The notes: generated by a model from the sequence alone, not told the origin. Positions 1 to 8,764 are shown, numbered from the stretch's first letter. The stretch: DNA of 59,369 nt from Acidimicrobiales bacterium (GCA_015478655.1 JADMIJ010000016.1:1-59369), one strand, 5' to 3'. Made by a program: numbers and translations.

Positions 1-325
1 TTCGCGCAGCTCCCGAGGTCAGCACTCGCCCTTGACAATCCATAGGAGCATCGGTCAGGGGTAGTCCCTATTGTTGCGTACACAACAATATGTGGAGAGC
101 CCGGTGGGGAGCACGGCGAGTTCGGAAACGTGTCTCTTCTGGCGGCCAGCCTTGACCGCTCCGGCATACGGATCTCATGTTGAGCGTTCCGATGCGGCCA
201 CATTGCTTCCTCACCTCACACTGGACATCTCGCGCACCTACCAGCCCAGTGGACTGCCCCGCACTAGAGTCCGTGCGGGTTCGCGTGTTCCACGATGACC
301 CGCGACATCACAAGAGAGAGTAGAG
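1..325. other. gene-free left end
   Basis: I see no convincing gene here. The short open frame at 71-298 has no family signature and no ribosome binding site. The stretch holds a TTGACA hexamer at 32-37 without a well-spaced -10, and the inverted repeat at 69-90 described separately. Confidence 0.5.
69..90. promoter_or_regulatory. 8-bp-arm inverted repeat
   Basis: TATTGTTG (69-76) and CAACAATA (83-90) are perfect inverted arms around a 6-nt CGTACA spacer. The size and symmetry suit a dimeric repressor operator, or a small hairpin. No gene in the window starts nearby on the + strand, so its target is unknown. Confidence 0.35.
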
Positions 326-409
<84 letters not shown>

Positions 410-422
410 GAGCGACGGTCAG

Positions 423-428
423 AGGCTA
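423..428 (-). promoter_or_regulatory. possible -10 box of tRNA-Leu
   Basis: TAGCCT on the minus strand lies 13 nt upstream of the mature tRNA 5' end. No good -35 is visible at the usual spacing, so this is tentative. Confidence 0.35.
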
Positions 429-529
429 CCTGAAGTTCCAAACGGCCTGTTCACCACCGACGGGCAGAAATGCCTGCCCACCAGGATTCGGGTGGCAGAG
501 ATGGGGCCGGAGGGGTTCGCATCGGGCCT

Positions 530-561
530 ACCCCCTAATAGGGGGTTGACACCGGTAGGCT
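530..561 (+). promoter_or_regulatory. palindrome and probable -10 upstream of fhaA
   Basis: ACCCCCTA (530-537) and TAGGGGGT (539-546) form an almost uninterrupted palindrome. TAGGCT at 556-561 is a plausible -10, 9 nt before the fhaA ATG, implying a very short or absent 5' leader. The palindrome sits where a -35 would be, so it could be an operator. No strong -35 is seen. Confidence 0.4.
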
Positions 562-570
562 GACCGCAGC

Positions 571-1227
571 ATGGGACTCCAGAAGTTCGAAGGGCGCCTC
601 GAGCGCCTGGTCGACGGCACTCTTTCCAAAGCGTTTCGGGGTGAGCTCCACCCCGTCGAGATCGGTCGCCGTCTGACCAGAGAGATGGACCTCCAGCGTC
701 GTCTGGGCGTCCACGGGCTCATCGCGCCCAATGCCTTCGTCGTGCACATCTCCACCAGTGACTTCGACCGATTCGAGAGCTTTCTCGACGCTCTGGTTCG
801 CGAGCTGGAAGAAGCGGCCCGGGAGCACGCCCGGACCGAGGACTACGTCTTTGTGGGGCCGGTCACGGTCTCCATCATGGAGGACACCCGGCAGCGACGG
901 GGTCGGTTCACCGTGGTCTCGGAAGTCCATGAGGGTCCGTCGGGCCTACCGGCAGCCTCCATCGTCCTGGCCGACGGAGACCGGGTTGTCCTCGGACCCG
1001 AGCCGATCACCATCGGCCGACTCCCCGAGAGCGCCGTGATGGTCACCGATCCCAATGCCAGCCGCCGACACGCCGAGATCCGGCGAGTGGGCAATGACGT
1101 CATCGTGGTCGACCTGAATTCGACCAACGGCACCCGGGTGAACGGGGCCACCGTGCGGGAGCGAAAATTGGCCGACGGAGATCAAATTGTGATCGGTACC
1201 ACCGTCCTCCGGTTCGAAACTTCGTGA
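571..1227 (+). CDS. fhaA: FhaA-like FHA-domain protein (DUF3662)
   Basis: First gene of the kinase/cell-wall operon. Residues 1-115 match the N-terminal DUF3662 domain of FhaA; residues 129-218 form a forkhead-associated domain that binds phosphothreonine. FHA hallmarks are visible: Gly149-Arg150, Ser-Arg-Arg-His at 164-167 and Asn-Ser-Thr-Asn-Gly-Thr at 183-188. In mycobacteria FhaA binds the pseudokinase domain of MviN and helps control peptidoglycan synthesis; that role here is inferred. At 218 residues it is far shorter than the mycobacterial protein of about 527 because the low-complexity linker is missing. fhaB follows after 20 nt. Confidence 0.93.
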   Translation: MGLQKFEGRLERLVDGTLSKAFRGELHPVEIGRRLTREMDLQRRLGVHGLIAPNAFVVHISTSDFDRFESFLDALVRELEEAAREHARTEDYVFVGPVTVSIMEDTRQRRGRFTVVSEVHEGPSGLPAASIVLADGDRVVLGPEPITIGRLPESAVMVTDPNASRRHAEIRRVGNDVIVVDLNSTNGTRVNGATVRERKLADGDQIVIGTTVLRFETS

Positions 1228-1247
1228 CGGCAGGCGTCTGAGCGCGA

Positions 1248-1748
1248 ATGCACCTGTTACTGGTCTCCCTCCCCGCACCCACCGACAACACCCCGGTACT
1301 CCGAGCGTTGGAGTACGGCGTGATCATTCTCCTGTGGCTGTTCTTCATGTGGGTCGTCAGGGCGGTGTGGGTGGAGGTCCGCCCTCTCAAGCGTCGCCGA
1401 CGCCGACGAGACGCAGATGCGGAACCGATCGTCGACGGGAAGCGCCGGAGGGGGAAACAGCTTCGTCTGCACGTCATCCGCCCCGAGGACCAGGCGGGCC
1501 GGAGCTACGACATTGGCGACGAGATTACGGTTGGCCGGGCTGCGGGTTGCGGCGTGCCCATCGACTACGACACCTACTCGTCGAACCTGCACGCCCGCCT
1601 TTTCCGTCTCGACGGGGACATCTGGGCCGAGGATCTCGGTTCCACCAATGGCACCTGGGTGAACACCGTGAGGATCGGCGAGCGCACCCGACTGGAAAAG
1701 GGCGACCTGCTGCAGGTCGGGGGCACCGTATTCGAAGTCGGAAAATGA
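1248..1748 (+). CDS. fhaB: FhaB (FipA)-like membrane FHA protein
   Basis: A 166-residue protein with one N-terminal membrane segment (about 21-42), a basic stretch (49-54, 66-69) and a cytoplasmic FHA domain (about 85-166). FHA motifs visible are Gly96-Arg97, Ser-Ser-Asn-Leu-His at 111-115 and Ser-Thr-Asn-Gly-Thr at 132-136. Homologues are phosphorylated by the operon's Ser/Thr kinases and link signalling to septum formation. The stop codon is one base before the ATG of pstP, so the two are probably translated together. No clear ribosome binding site precedes the ATG. Confidence 0.92.
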   Translation: MHLLLVSLPAPTDNTPVLRALEYGVIILLWLFFMWVVRAVWVEVRPLKRRRRRRDADAEPIVDGKRRRGKQLRLHVIRPEDQAGRSYDIGDEITVGRAAGCGVPIDYDTYSSNLHARLFRLDGDIWAEDLGSTNGTWVNTVRIGERTRLEKGDLLQVGGTVFEVGK

Positions 1749-1749
1749 G

Positions 1750-3051
1750 ATGACCATTCTCCGATCGGGATCGGCAACGGATACCGGCCTGGTCCGCTCC
1801 GTCAACCAGGACCTGGCCGTCGAGACCCCCACGTTGTTTGCGGTGGCGGACGGGATGGGCGGCCACGCCGGCGGGGAGGTGGCCTCCCGTCTGGCCGTCG
1901 ACGAGCTCCAGGCGGCGTTCGGGAGACAGCCGACCGGCGCCGGCCTGTCCGACGCGGTGACCGAGGCGAACGCTGTCGTGTGGAGCCACAGCCGGGAGAA
2001 TCCCGAACTACGCGGAATGGGCACCACCCTCACCGCGGTGGCCCTCGTGAACGAGAACGGGCGGGACGTGTTGGCCCTGGTCAACGTGGGCGACTCCCGC
2101 TCCTACCGATTCCATGATGGCGAGCTCAGCCAGATCACCACGGACCACAGCTTGGCCGAGGAGATGGTTCGGACCGGCGAGCTGACGTCGACCGAGGCGG
2201 CCCTTCATCCCCACCGCCACATCCTGACCCGGGCTCTCGGCGTCTCTACCGACGTCGCCGTCGACCTATGGCGCATCCAGCCGGTCCGGGGGGACCGCTA
2301 CCTGCTCTGCAGCGACGGCCTTACCAACGAGCTCGGCGCCGATCAGATCAGCGAAGTACTTGCATCGGTCAGCGACCCCCGTCAGGCGGCTGAGCTGCTG
2401 GTGCAGGCGGCTCGCACCCACGGTGGCAGCGACAACATCACCGTGGTGGTGGTCGATGTGGTGGTGGGCGAGGACGACGACGACGACGCCCCCACCGTGG
2501 CCGCGGTGAGCTCGGACTTCGGTAGTCCCGCGGTCCCACTTGAAGGCGCTCCGGAAGGTGCGGCCGAACTGTACCCGGGTTCTGTGGAGCACCAGGCGAC
2601 TCCCAGCCGACGTGAGCGTCGCCGCGCCAAGCGGCGCGAGCGAAGGGTGGCGCGGGGTCGCCGCCTGATCACGTTCCGGACCCTGCTGTTCGTAATCCTG
2701 CTCGGAGCGGTGGTCTACGGTGCCCTCGCCGCCGTGCGATGGTACGACACCAACTCCTACTTCGTAGGAGTGGACCACAACGAGCTGATCATCTACCAGG
2801 GCCGGATCGGCGGGTTCTTGTGGTACAAGCCGCAGGTGGTGGACCGGACCGCCGTCACCACAGCTGATGTTCCGTCGAGGTACCTGCCGAACCTGCAAAC
2901 CGGCGTGGAGGAGTCGTCGGTGGACAGCGCCCGTACCTATGTGAGCAACCTGAAGGCCACCCGGGCGTGCGAGCTCAACCCCTCGTCCCTGCTGTGCGTC
3001 ACGCCGCCGACCTCGGTCGTCCCTTCGACGGCCTCGACGAAGGGAACCTGA
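1750..3051 (+). CDS. pstP: PP2C-type Ser/Thr protein phosphatase PstP
   Basis: A 433-residue metal-dependent protein phosphatase expected to dephosphorylate PknB, FHA proteins and cell-wall enzymes. The catalytic PP2C domain covers about 1-240 and shows metal-site motifs including Asp34-Gly-Met-Gly-Gly38 and a later GDSR. An Asp-rich, then Arg-rich juxtamembrane linker leads to one membrane helix (about 310-330) and an extracytoplasmic tail. Its TGA overlaps the ATG of the next gene by one base. In most actinobacteria rodA lies at this junction; here nothing is between. Confidence 0.94.
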   Translation: MTILRSGSATDTGLVRSVNQDLAVETPTLFAVADGMGGHAGGEVASRLAVDELQAAFGRQPTGAGLSDAVTEANAVVWSHSRENPELRGMGTTLTAVALVNENGRDVLALVNVGDSRSYRFHDGELSQITTDHSLAEEMVRTGELTSTEAALHPHRHILTRALGVSTDVAVDLWRIQPVRGDRYLLCSDGLTNELGADQISEVLASVSDPRQAAELLVQAARTHGGSDNITVVVVDVVVGEDDDDDAPTVAAVSSDFGSPAVPLEGAPEGAAELYPGSVEHQATPSRRERRRAKRRERRVARGRRLITFRTLLFVILLGAVVYGALAAVRWYDTNSYFVGVDHNELIIYQGRIGGFLWYKPQVVDRTAVTTADVPSRYLPNLQTGVEESSVDSARTYVSNLKATRACELNPSSLLCVTPPTSVVPSTASTKGT

Positions 3052-4556
3052 TGGAGAGACGGATCAGACGACTCGGGGTATTCATGGTCCTGTGCTTCGT
3101 GGCCCTGTTCCTCCAGCTGAACAACATCCAGATCCTCAAGGCTAACTCGCTGGCCAACAACCCCCAGAACCCGCATGTGCAGGCAATCCAGCGGAGCCAG
3201 CCCCGGGGCGACATCCTCTCCGCCGACGGGGTCACGCTGGCAACGTCGGTGCCCACCTCCAGCGGCTACTACAAGTACCAGCGCACCTACAACCAGTACA
3301 CGGCGACGCTGTTCTCCCAGATCGTCGGCTACGACACCATCTTCGGCACCCGCACCGGCGTCGAGGCCGAGTACAACAGCTTCCTGCAGTCGCATACCCG
3401 TCCGGCCAAGACGATCCGGGACCTGCTCGTCAACCGGACCACCACCGACAACGTCACCCTGACCATCAATACCCGCCTGCAGACCCAGGTGGCGGCGGCG
3501 ATCGACAACACCAATCCGGGCGGAAATCCCGCGCAGGACGGCGGGGCGGTGGTCGTCAATCTCAAGACGGGGGCCATCGAGGCCATGTACTCCAACCCGG
3601 TCTACGACCCCAGGCCCCTGGTGTCCCAGGATTCGGCGGCCGTGCTCAAGGCGTACAACTTCCTCAATCCCCGCAGCGCCGAGAGCCCGCTGGTGTCGAG
3701 GACGTTCCAGTTCGGGTTCCTGCCGGGCTCCACCTTCAAGACGGTGACTTCGTCCGCCGTCTACGACCAGCAACCGGCGCTGGCCAAGGTGGACTATCCG
3801 CCGAAAGACTGCATTGACCTGCCTCAGTCCAATAGGCGCTTGTGCAACTACGGCCACACGAGTCCGCTGGGACCTGAAGTATGTGGCGGCGTCCTCGCAG
3901 TCACTCTTCCCCAGTCGTGCGACACTGCCTTCGCCCAGTTGGGCATGGCCCTCGGTGCCACCAGCCTCAACAGCGAGGCCCAGGCCTTCGGGTTCAACCA
4001 GGCCATTCCCCTCGATCTCCCGAGTGTGGGCGTGTCGAACTTCCCTACGGTGGCCCAGTTGACCAACAACGCGCCGTCACAGGCCTACTCGGCCTTCGGG
4101 CAACAGGACGTCACCGCCACCGCCCTCCAGATGTCCCTGGTGGCCGCAGGGATCGGCAACCAGGGAGTCATCATGACCCCGCACGTCATGGCCCAGATCC
4201 GCGACTCGCAGGGCAACCTCGTCGAGTCCTACATACCCAAACCCTGGTTGACCGCCACCAGCCCGGTCACGGCATCGGCCGTGACCTCCCTCATGAGGTC
4301 GGTGGTGACGAATGGCACGGCGGCCCAAGTCGGCTTCCCGGCGAGCTGGAACGTGGCGGCCAAGACGGGCACGGCCGAGACGGGACCCAATGCCACCCTG
4401 ACCAACGACTGGATGATCGCCTTTGCGCCGGCCAACGATCCGAAGGTGGCGGTGGCCGTGGTCGTGCCCAACCAGCCCGGGAACGACACCGGCGCCTCTG
4501 TCTCCGGCCCCCCGATGATGACCATCCTCGGCGATGCGCTGGCGGCAACGCCGTGA
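3051..4556 (+). CDS. pbpA: PbpA-like class B penicillin-binding protein (transpeptidase)
   Basis: A 501-residue D,D-transpeptidase anchored by an N-terminal helix (about 9-27). The active-site motifs are Ser227-Thr-Phe-Lys230 (SxxK) and Lys438-Thr-Gly440 (KTG). The SxN position reads Ser289-Cys-Asp291, with Asp where Asn is usual. The ATG at 3051 overlaps the pstP stop, which fixes the start; an in-frame upstream start at 2967 would lie inside pstP. It should cross-link peptidoglycan in elongation or division. Its usual partner, a RodA/FtsW glycosyltransferase, is not encoded beside it. Confidence 0.92.
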   Translation: MERRIRRLGVFMVLCFVALFLQLNNIQILKANSLANNPQNPHVQAIQRSQPRGDILSADGVTLATSVPTSSGYYKYQRTYNQYTATLFSQIVGYDTIFGTRTGVEAEYNSFLQSHTRPAKTIRDLLVNRTTTDNVTLTINTRLQTQVAAAIDNTNPGGNPAQDGGAVVVNLKTGAIEAMYSNPVYDPRPLVSQDSAAVLKAYNFLNPRSAESPLVSRTFQFGFLPGSTFKTVTSSAVYDQQPALAKVDYPPKDCIDLPQSNRRLCNYGHTSPLGPEVCGGVLAVTLPQSCDTAFAQLGMALGATSLNSEAQAFGFNQAIPLDLPSVGVSNFPTVAQLTNNAPSQAYSAFGQQDVTATALQMSLVAAGIGNQGVIMTPHVMAQIRDSQGNLVESYIPKPWLTATSPVTASAVTSLMRSVVTNGTAAQVGFPASWNVAAKTGTAETGPNATLTNDWMIAFAPANDPKVAVAVVVPNQPGNDTGASVSGPPMMTILGDALAATP

Positions 4557-4653
4557 TGCTCGACCGCTACTCCGAGACCACGACCGACGTGCAACTGCTG
4601 CAGACAGTGAGGACCATGAGAACCCCGAACCCGAGCGAACGCAGGCCTAGGCT

Positions 4654-6690
4654 TTGACCCACATGGACCCGTCCCAGACGCCACGTGTCTTCTCCGAGCG
4701 TTACGAGCTCATCCATTTGATCGCCCGCGGCGGCATGGCGGAGGTCTATCGCGCCCGCGATCGGCTGCTGGACCGCCCGGTGGCCCTCAAGGTCCTGTTC
4801 CCCGAGCTGTCCGTCGATCGATCGTTCGTGGAGCGGTTCCGCCGCGAGGCCCAGGCTGCTGCCAACCTGTCCCATCCCAACATCGTTCCCGTCTTCGACT
4901 GGGGCGAGGACACCGGCACCTACTTCATCGTCATGGAGTTCATCGACGGTCGTCCCCTGTCCTCCATCCTCAAGACGGCCGGACCACTATCGGCGGAGCG
5001 TACGGCCGACGTCGGCGCCCATGTGGCCGCGGCCCTCGGCTACGCCCACAAGCACGGTGTCGTCCACCGCGACGTGAAGCCCGGCAACGTATTGATCACC
5101 GACGAGGGCCAGGTGAAGGTGACCGACTTCGGCATCGCCCGAGCCATCAACACCGAGGAGAGCCTGACGCAGACCGGAGCGGTCATGGGCACGGCCACCT
5201 ACTTCTCGCCGGAGCAGGCGGAGGGGATCGGTGTCGATGCCCGCAGCGACATCTACTCGCTCGGTGTCGTGCTCTACGAGATGTCCACGGGTCGACCGCC
5301 GTTCTTGGGTGACACCCCGGTGGCGGTGGCCTCCAAGCATGTGCGCGACCATCCCCAGCCACCCCGAGAGCTCAACCCGTCCATTCCGGAGACCTTCGAG
5401 GCCATCATCCTCAAATCCATGGCCAAAGATCCGGCGCACCGGTACGCCACGGCCGAGGAGCTCCGGGCCGACCTGCTCCGGTTCAACGAGGGCCGGACCG
5501 TGCTGGCCATGAGCGACGCCACCGCCATGCTGGCGGTGGCCGGCACCACCCAGGTGGTGGGTGGGGTGGGCGACATGGATGCGACTCAGGCGGTGGGCGC
5601 CGTTGCCCCGCCCGAGGATGAGGCGCCGGCCGAGGAAGAGGACCGCTCCAACCGGACCCGCACCTATGCCATCGTGCTGGCCGTCCTGCTCGTGCTCCTG
5701 TTGGTCGCCGGGTATTTCCTGGCCCGCAATCTGGGCTATCTCGGTGGAGCGGCATCGTTCAACCTGCCCTCCGTGACCGGCCAGCAGGTGGCTCCCGCCA
5801 CCTCGAAGCTCACGGCCGACGGGCTGGTGGTCAAGACGACCGACCAGGTGTCGACGGACGCTCCTGGCACGGTGATCTCCACCGATCCACCCCCCAATTC
5901 CCTGGTCAAGAAGGGTGACACCGTGACCTTGCGGGTGGCGGTGGTCCCGAAGGTGACCGTTCCTCAGGGGATCACCCAGGTCCCCTTGGCCACTGCGGAG
6001 TCCACCCTGCAGAACGCGGGCTTGACTTACAGCGTCAAGTATGTGGTGGATCCCGCCAAGAAGAACACAGTGCTCAGCTCGCAACCTCCGTCTGGTTCTT
6101 CTGTCGACAAGGGAAGCCCCGTCACCCTCAACGTCTCGGGTGGCCCAGCCAGTGTGCCGGTCCCATCTCTTGCCAACCAGCAGTCGAGTCAGGCCGGCAG
6201 CATCCTCAACGGTGCCAACCTGGTCGTGGGGAACATCATCAACCAGCAGACGAGCCAATACTCGCCCGGAGTGATCATCTCTTCCAACCCGCCCGCCGGG
6301 ACCTTGGTCCTCCCTGGGAGCCCCGTAGACATCACGGTGGCCATCGCACCACCACCGACGACCACCACGACGACCACGCCCACCACGACTACGACCACAT
6401 CGCCCAGCTCATCGACGACCTCGACGACGAACGGGCCACCTGCGCGGTGGCGGGGGTTCGTCCAACGCCCAGTGAGCGGTGGAGCCGGCGGTCAGGCCCC
6501 GGTGGTCGACGCCAGGAAGTTCGACAACAACGAGGGCCCGTTGGGAGTCAGGAACGACTCCGGATGGAACTGGACGCCCTCCACCTTCAGCGTTCGGTGG
6601 CGGAGGCCCATGATCACCCCGTCGGGCGTGGTGGCGGTCACCTCCAGCACGTCGGGGACGGTGGCCGGCTCCACCACCAGGGAGTGGTAG
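4654..6690 (+). CDS. pknB: PknB-type Ser/Thr kinase with three PASTA domains
   Basis: Membrane receptor kinase. The kinase domain (about 12-275) has the glycine loop, catalytic HRDVKPGN with Asp140, and DFG. A membrane helix lies near 338-358, then three extracellular PASTA repeats (about 367-565) that in homologues sense muropeptides or lipid II. A run of Thr codons follows (about 6355-6430). The first possible start is TTG 4654; ATG 4663 is equally possible. The last 66 codons (6492-6690) run antisense through the end of trpG and resemble no PASTA kinase tail. A TGA at 6473-6475 in the next frame would end the gene before trpG, so a small indel in the Thr-rich tract is suspected. Confidence 0.9.
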   Translation: MTHMDPSQTPRVFSERYELIHLIARGGMAEVYRARDRLLDRPVALKVLFPELSVDRSFVERFRREAQAAANLSHPNIVPVFDWGEDTGTYFIVMEFIDGRPLSSILKTAGPLSAERTADVGAHVAAALGYAHKHGVVHRDVKPGNVLITDEGQVKVTDFGIARAINTEESLTQTGAVMGTATYFSPEQAEGIGVDARSDIYSLGVVLYEMSTGRPPFLGDTPVAVASKHVRDHPQPPRELNPSIPETFEAIILKSMAKDPAHRYATAEELRADLLRFNEGRTVLAMSDATAMLAVAGTTQVVGGVGDMDATQAVGAVAPPEDEAPAEEEDRSNRTRTYAIVLAVLLVLLLVAGYFLARNLGYLGGAASFNLPSVTGQQVAPATSKLTADGLVVKTTDQVSTDAPGTVISTDPPPNSLVKKGDTVTLRVAVVPKVTVPQGITQVPLATAESTLQNAGLTYSVKYVVDPAKKNTVLSSQPPSGSSVDKGSPVTLNVSGGPASVPVPSLANQQSSQAGSILNGANLVVGNIINQQTSQYSPGVIISSNPPAGTLVLPGSPVDITVAIAPPPTTTTTTTPTTTTTTSPSSSTTSTTNGPPARWRGFVQRPVSGGAGGQAPVVDARKFDNNEGPLGVRNDSGWNWTPSTFSVRWRRPMITPSGVVAVTSSTSGTVAGSTTREW

Positions 6691-7076
6691 CGGGTGGCAA
6701 CGAAGGGCTCGGGGAGGCCGGCGAACACGCTTCGGCCGTCGTGGTGGATGGACGACGTCTTCCCGTGCATGAGGGTGGGGGCGGCCACCACCTGGCCTCC
6801 GTAGACCTGGCCGATGGCCTGATGACCGAGGCACACCCCGAGGATGGGGAACTCGCCCGCCAACTCGCGGATCACCGCCATGCTGATGCCGGCGCCCTCG
6901 GGCCGACCCGGCCCCGGTGAGATGAGGATGGCATCCGGCGATGCCGCCCGGATGGCGTCGATGTCGATGGCGTCGTTGCGGTGGACGACGGGGTCGGCAC
7001 CGAGCTCACCCAGCTCCTGGACGAGGTTGTAGACGAACGAGTCGTAGTTGTCGATGACCAGCACCTGGGTCCCCAT
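6492..7076 (-). CDS. trpG: anthranilate/aminodeoxychorismate synthase glutaminase subunit
   Basis: Class I glutamine amidotransferase of 194 residues that supplies ammonia from glutamine to TrpE or PabB for tryptophan or folate synthesis. The catalytic triad is visible: Cys82 in GVCLGHQ, and His171 and Glu173 in QFHPES. The start at 7076 gives the canonical N-terminus (MGTQVLVIDNYDSF). It is convergent with pknB, the order seen in mycobacteria, and the two reading frames overlap by 199 bp. No trpE or pabB is adjacent, so TrpG and PabA cannot be separated. Confidence 0.93.
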   Translation of the reverse strand: MGTQVLVIDNYDSFVYNLVQELGELGADPVVHRNDAIDIDAIRAASPDAILISPGPGRPEGAGISMAVIRELAGEFPILGVCLGHQAIGQVYGGQVVAAPTLMHGKTSSIHHDGRSVFAGLPEPFVATRYHSLVVEPATVPDVLEVTATTPDGVIMGLRHRTLKVEGVQFHPESFLTPNGPSLLSNFLASTTGA

Positions 7077-7144
7077 TGCCCGTCGATGGTACCGGGCTGG
7101 ACAGTGGGCCCGACTCCCGGCCCCGCCGCCCGGCGGCGACTGGC

Positions 7145-7150
7145 TATCCT
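7145..7150 (+). promoter_or_regulatory. -10 box of leaderless crgA promoter
   Basis: TATCCT ends 6 nt before the crgA ATG, so transcription should begin at or next to the start codon. No ribosome binding site is present, in agreement. Confidence 0.6.
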
Positions 7151-7156
7151 TCGGCC

Positions 7157-7459
7157 ATGGCAACCAAGGCCAAGGCCGGTCCGGGCAAGGCGCAGAAGAA
7201 GGGCCGCTCCGCCGGGGGTCGCACCACGTCGGCCAGGACGACCGCGCGCAATGACCGGTACACACCACCGATCCCTAAAAATGCCAAGACCAGTCCCAAG
7301 TGGATGGGAATCGGGATCATCGCCCTGTTCCTGATCGGCGTGCTGGTGGTGATCCTCAACTACGCGGGACTGCTACCGGGCGGCGTCAACAACCTGTGGC
7401 TGGTGGCTGCCATCGGAGCGATCTTCGCCGGGCTGATCATGGCCACGCGCTATCACTGA
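7157..7459 (+). CDS. crgA: cell division protein CrgA
   Basis: A 100-residue protein with a basic, Lys/Ala/Gly-rich cytoplasmic N-terminus (1-50) and two closely spaced membrane helices (about 55-72 and 79-96), ending MATRYH. This matches CrgA, the small actinobacterial membrane protein that binds FtsI/FtsQ/PBPs and coordinates septal wall synthesis. The ATG at 7157 is chosen because the motif MATKAKAG begins there and a TATCCT -10 box lies 6 nt upstream. It is divergent from trpG and close to the pbpA-pknB operon, as in mycobacteria. Confidence 0.92.
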   Translation: MATKAKAGPGKAQKKGRSAGGRTTSARTTARNDRYTPPIPKNAKTSPKWMGIGIIALFLIGVLVVILNYAGLLPGGVNNLWLVAAIGAIFAGLIMATRYH

Positions 7460-7472
7460 CCGCCTTGACCCG

Positions 7473-7533
7473 GACACTGAGGTCGATCAGACACTGAGGT
7501 CGATCAGACACTGAGGTCGATCAGACACTGAGG
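7473..7533. repeat. 17-bp tandem repeat, 3.6 copies
   Basis: The unit GACACTGAGGTCGATCA is repeated exactly three times (7473-7489, 7490-7506, 7507-7523), followed by its first 10 bases (7524-7533). The array lies between the convergent ends of crgA and the thiolase gene and does not look coding. Exact identity suggests recent expansion. Confidence 0.95.
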
Positions 7534-7582
7534 CTCCCGGACCGCAGTCGAATGCGGATCGGGTACCTCGGGGGCGGCCGGT

Positions 7583-8764
7583 TCAGCCCAGGCGCTCGAT
7601 GATGGTGGCGTTGGCCATCCCGCCGCCCTCGCACATCGTGAGCAGCCCGTAGCGACCCTGGGTGCGCTCGAGCTCATTGAGCAGCGTGGCCATGAGCTTG
7701 GCTCCCGAAGCTCCCAAAGGGTGCCCGAGGGCGATGGCCCCACCGTTGACATTGACCTTGTCGAGATCGGCGTCGAACTCCTTCTGCCAGGCCAGCACCA
7801 CGGAGGCGAAGGCCTCGTTGATCTCGATGACGTCGATGTCGTCGAGCGTCAGCTTGGCCTTCTCGAGCACCGACTTGGTGGCCGGGATGGGTCCGGTGAG
7901 CATGGTGATCGGGTCGCTGCCGGCTACGGAGAAAGCGTGGAAGCGGGCCCGAGGGGTGAGGCCGAGGGCGGAGGCCTTCTCCTCGCTCATGATCAGGACC
8001 CCGGACGCACCGTCGGTGATCTGTGACGAGTTGCCCGCCGTCACCCGGCCGTTCTCGGGCCGGAATGCCGGCTTGAGATTGGCCAGCACCTCCACCGATG
8101 AGTCGGGTCGGATGCCCTCGTCGGTCGTGATCATCTCGTCGGTGTCGGCACGGTCGTCGTCCTTGATGGCCACGGGGATCAGCTCGCGCTCGAAGCGGCC
8201 CTCGGCGGTGGCCTGGGCCGCCCGCAGGTGGGAACGAACCGCGAACTCGTCGAGGGCCTCGCGGCCGATGTCCCACTGCTCGGCGATCAACTCGGCGCCC
8301 TCGCCCTGGCTGACCAGTCCGCCCCGCTCGGCGTAGCGGCTCATCATCCGGGGCCCGAAGGGATAGCCCAGGTCGCGCACCACCGAAGCTCCCATCGGCG
8401 TCCGGGTCATGACCTCGACGCCACCGCCGATGACCACGTCATAGGCACCGGCGATGACGCCCTGGGCGCCGAAGTGGAGGGCCTGCTGGGAGGATCCACA
8501 CTGGCGGTCGATGGTGGTGGCGGGCACGGACTCCGGGAATCCGGCGGCCAGCACCGCGTTGCGTCCGACGTTGAGGGACTGCTCCCCGACCTGCATCACA
8601 CAGCCCATGATGACGTCGTCGACCAGGGCCGGATCGAGGTCGCTGCGCTCGGCCAGCGCCTTCAGGGGCTCCGAAGCAAGGTCGGCCGCATGCCAGTTGC
8701 GAAGCTTTCCGTTCCGCTTGCCTCCCGGGGTGCGAACTGCGTCGACGATGACTGCGTCGGTCAT
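7583..8764 (-). CDS. acetyl-CoA acetyltransferase (thiolase family)
   Basis: A full-length 393-residue thiolase that cleaves 3-ketoacyl-CoA with CoA, or runs the reverse condensation. Catalytic residues visible are Cys89 (DRQCGSS), His348 (GHPLGASG) and Cys378 (MCEGGGMAN); the NEAFA motif is also present. The ATG at 8764 is preceded by a good AAGGAG site. It is divergent from a hotdog thioesterase across a perfect 24-bp operator-like palindrome, which suggests joint control by a TetR-type fatty-acid regulator encoded elsewhere. A catabolic beta-oxidation role is more likely than biosynthesis, but this is inference. Confidence 0.93.
   Translation of the reverse strand: MTDAVIVDAVRTPGGKRNGKLRNWHAADLASEPLKALAERSDLDPALVDDVIMGCVMQVGEQSLNVGRNAVLAAGFPESVPATTIDRQCGSSQQALHFGAQGVIAGAYDVVIGGGVEVMTRTPMGASVVRDLGYPFGPRMMSRYAERGGLVSQGEGAELIAEQWDIGREALDEFAVRSHLRAAQATAEGRFERELIPVAIKDDDRADTDEMITTDEGIRPDSSVEVLANLKPAFRPENGRVTAGNSSQITDGASGVLIMSEEKASALGLTPRARFHAFSVAGSDPITMLTGPIPATKSVLEKAKLTLDDIDVIEINEAFASVVLAWQKEFDADLDKVNVNGGAIALGHPLGASGAKLMATLLNELERTQGRYGLLTMCEGGGMANATIIERLG

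Noticed and set aside
71..298. 75-residue open frame at the left end
   Set aside because: No family resemblance, no ribosome binding site, and a sequence typical of random high-GC frames.
6355..6430. ACC/ACG repeat considered as a functional DNA repeat
   Set aside because: It encodes the Thr-rich linker of PknB and is ordinary low complexity.
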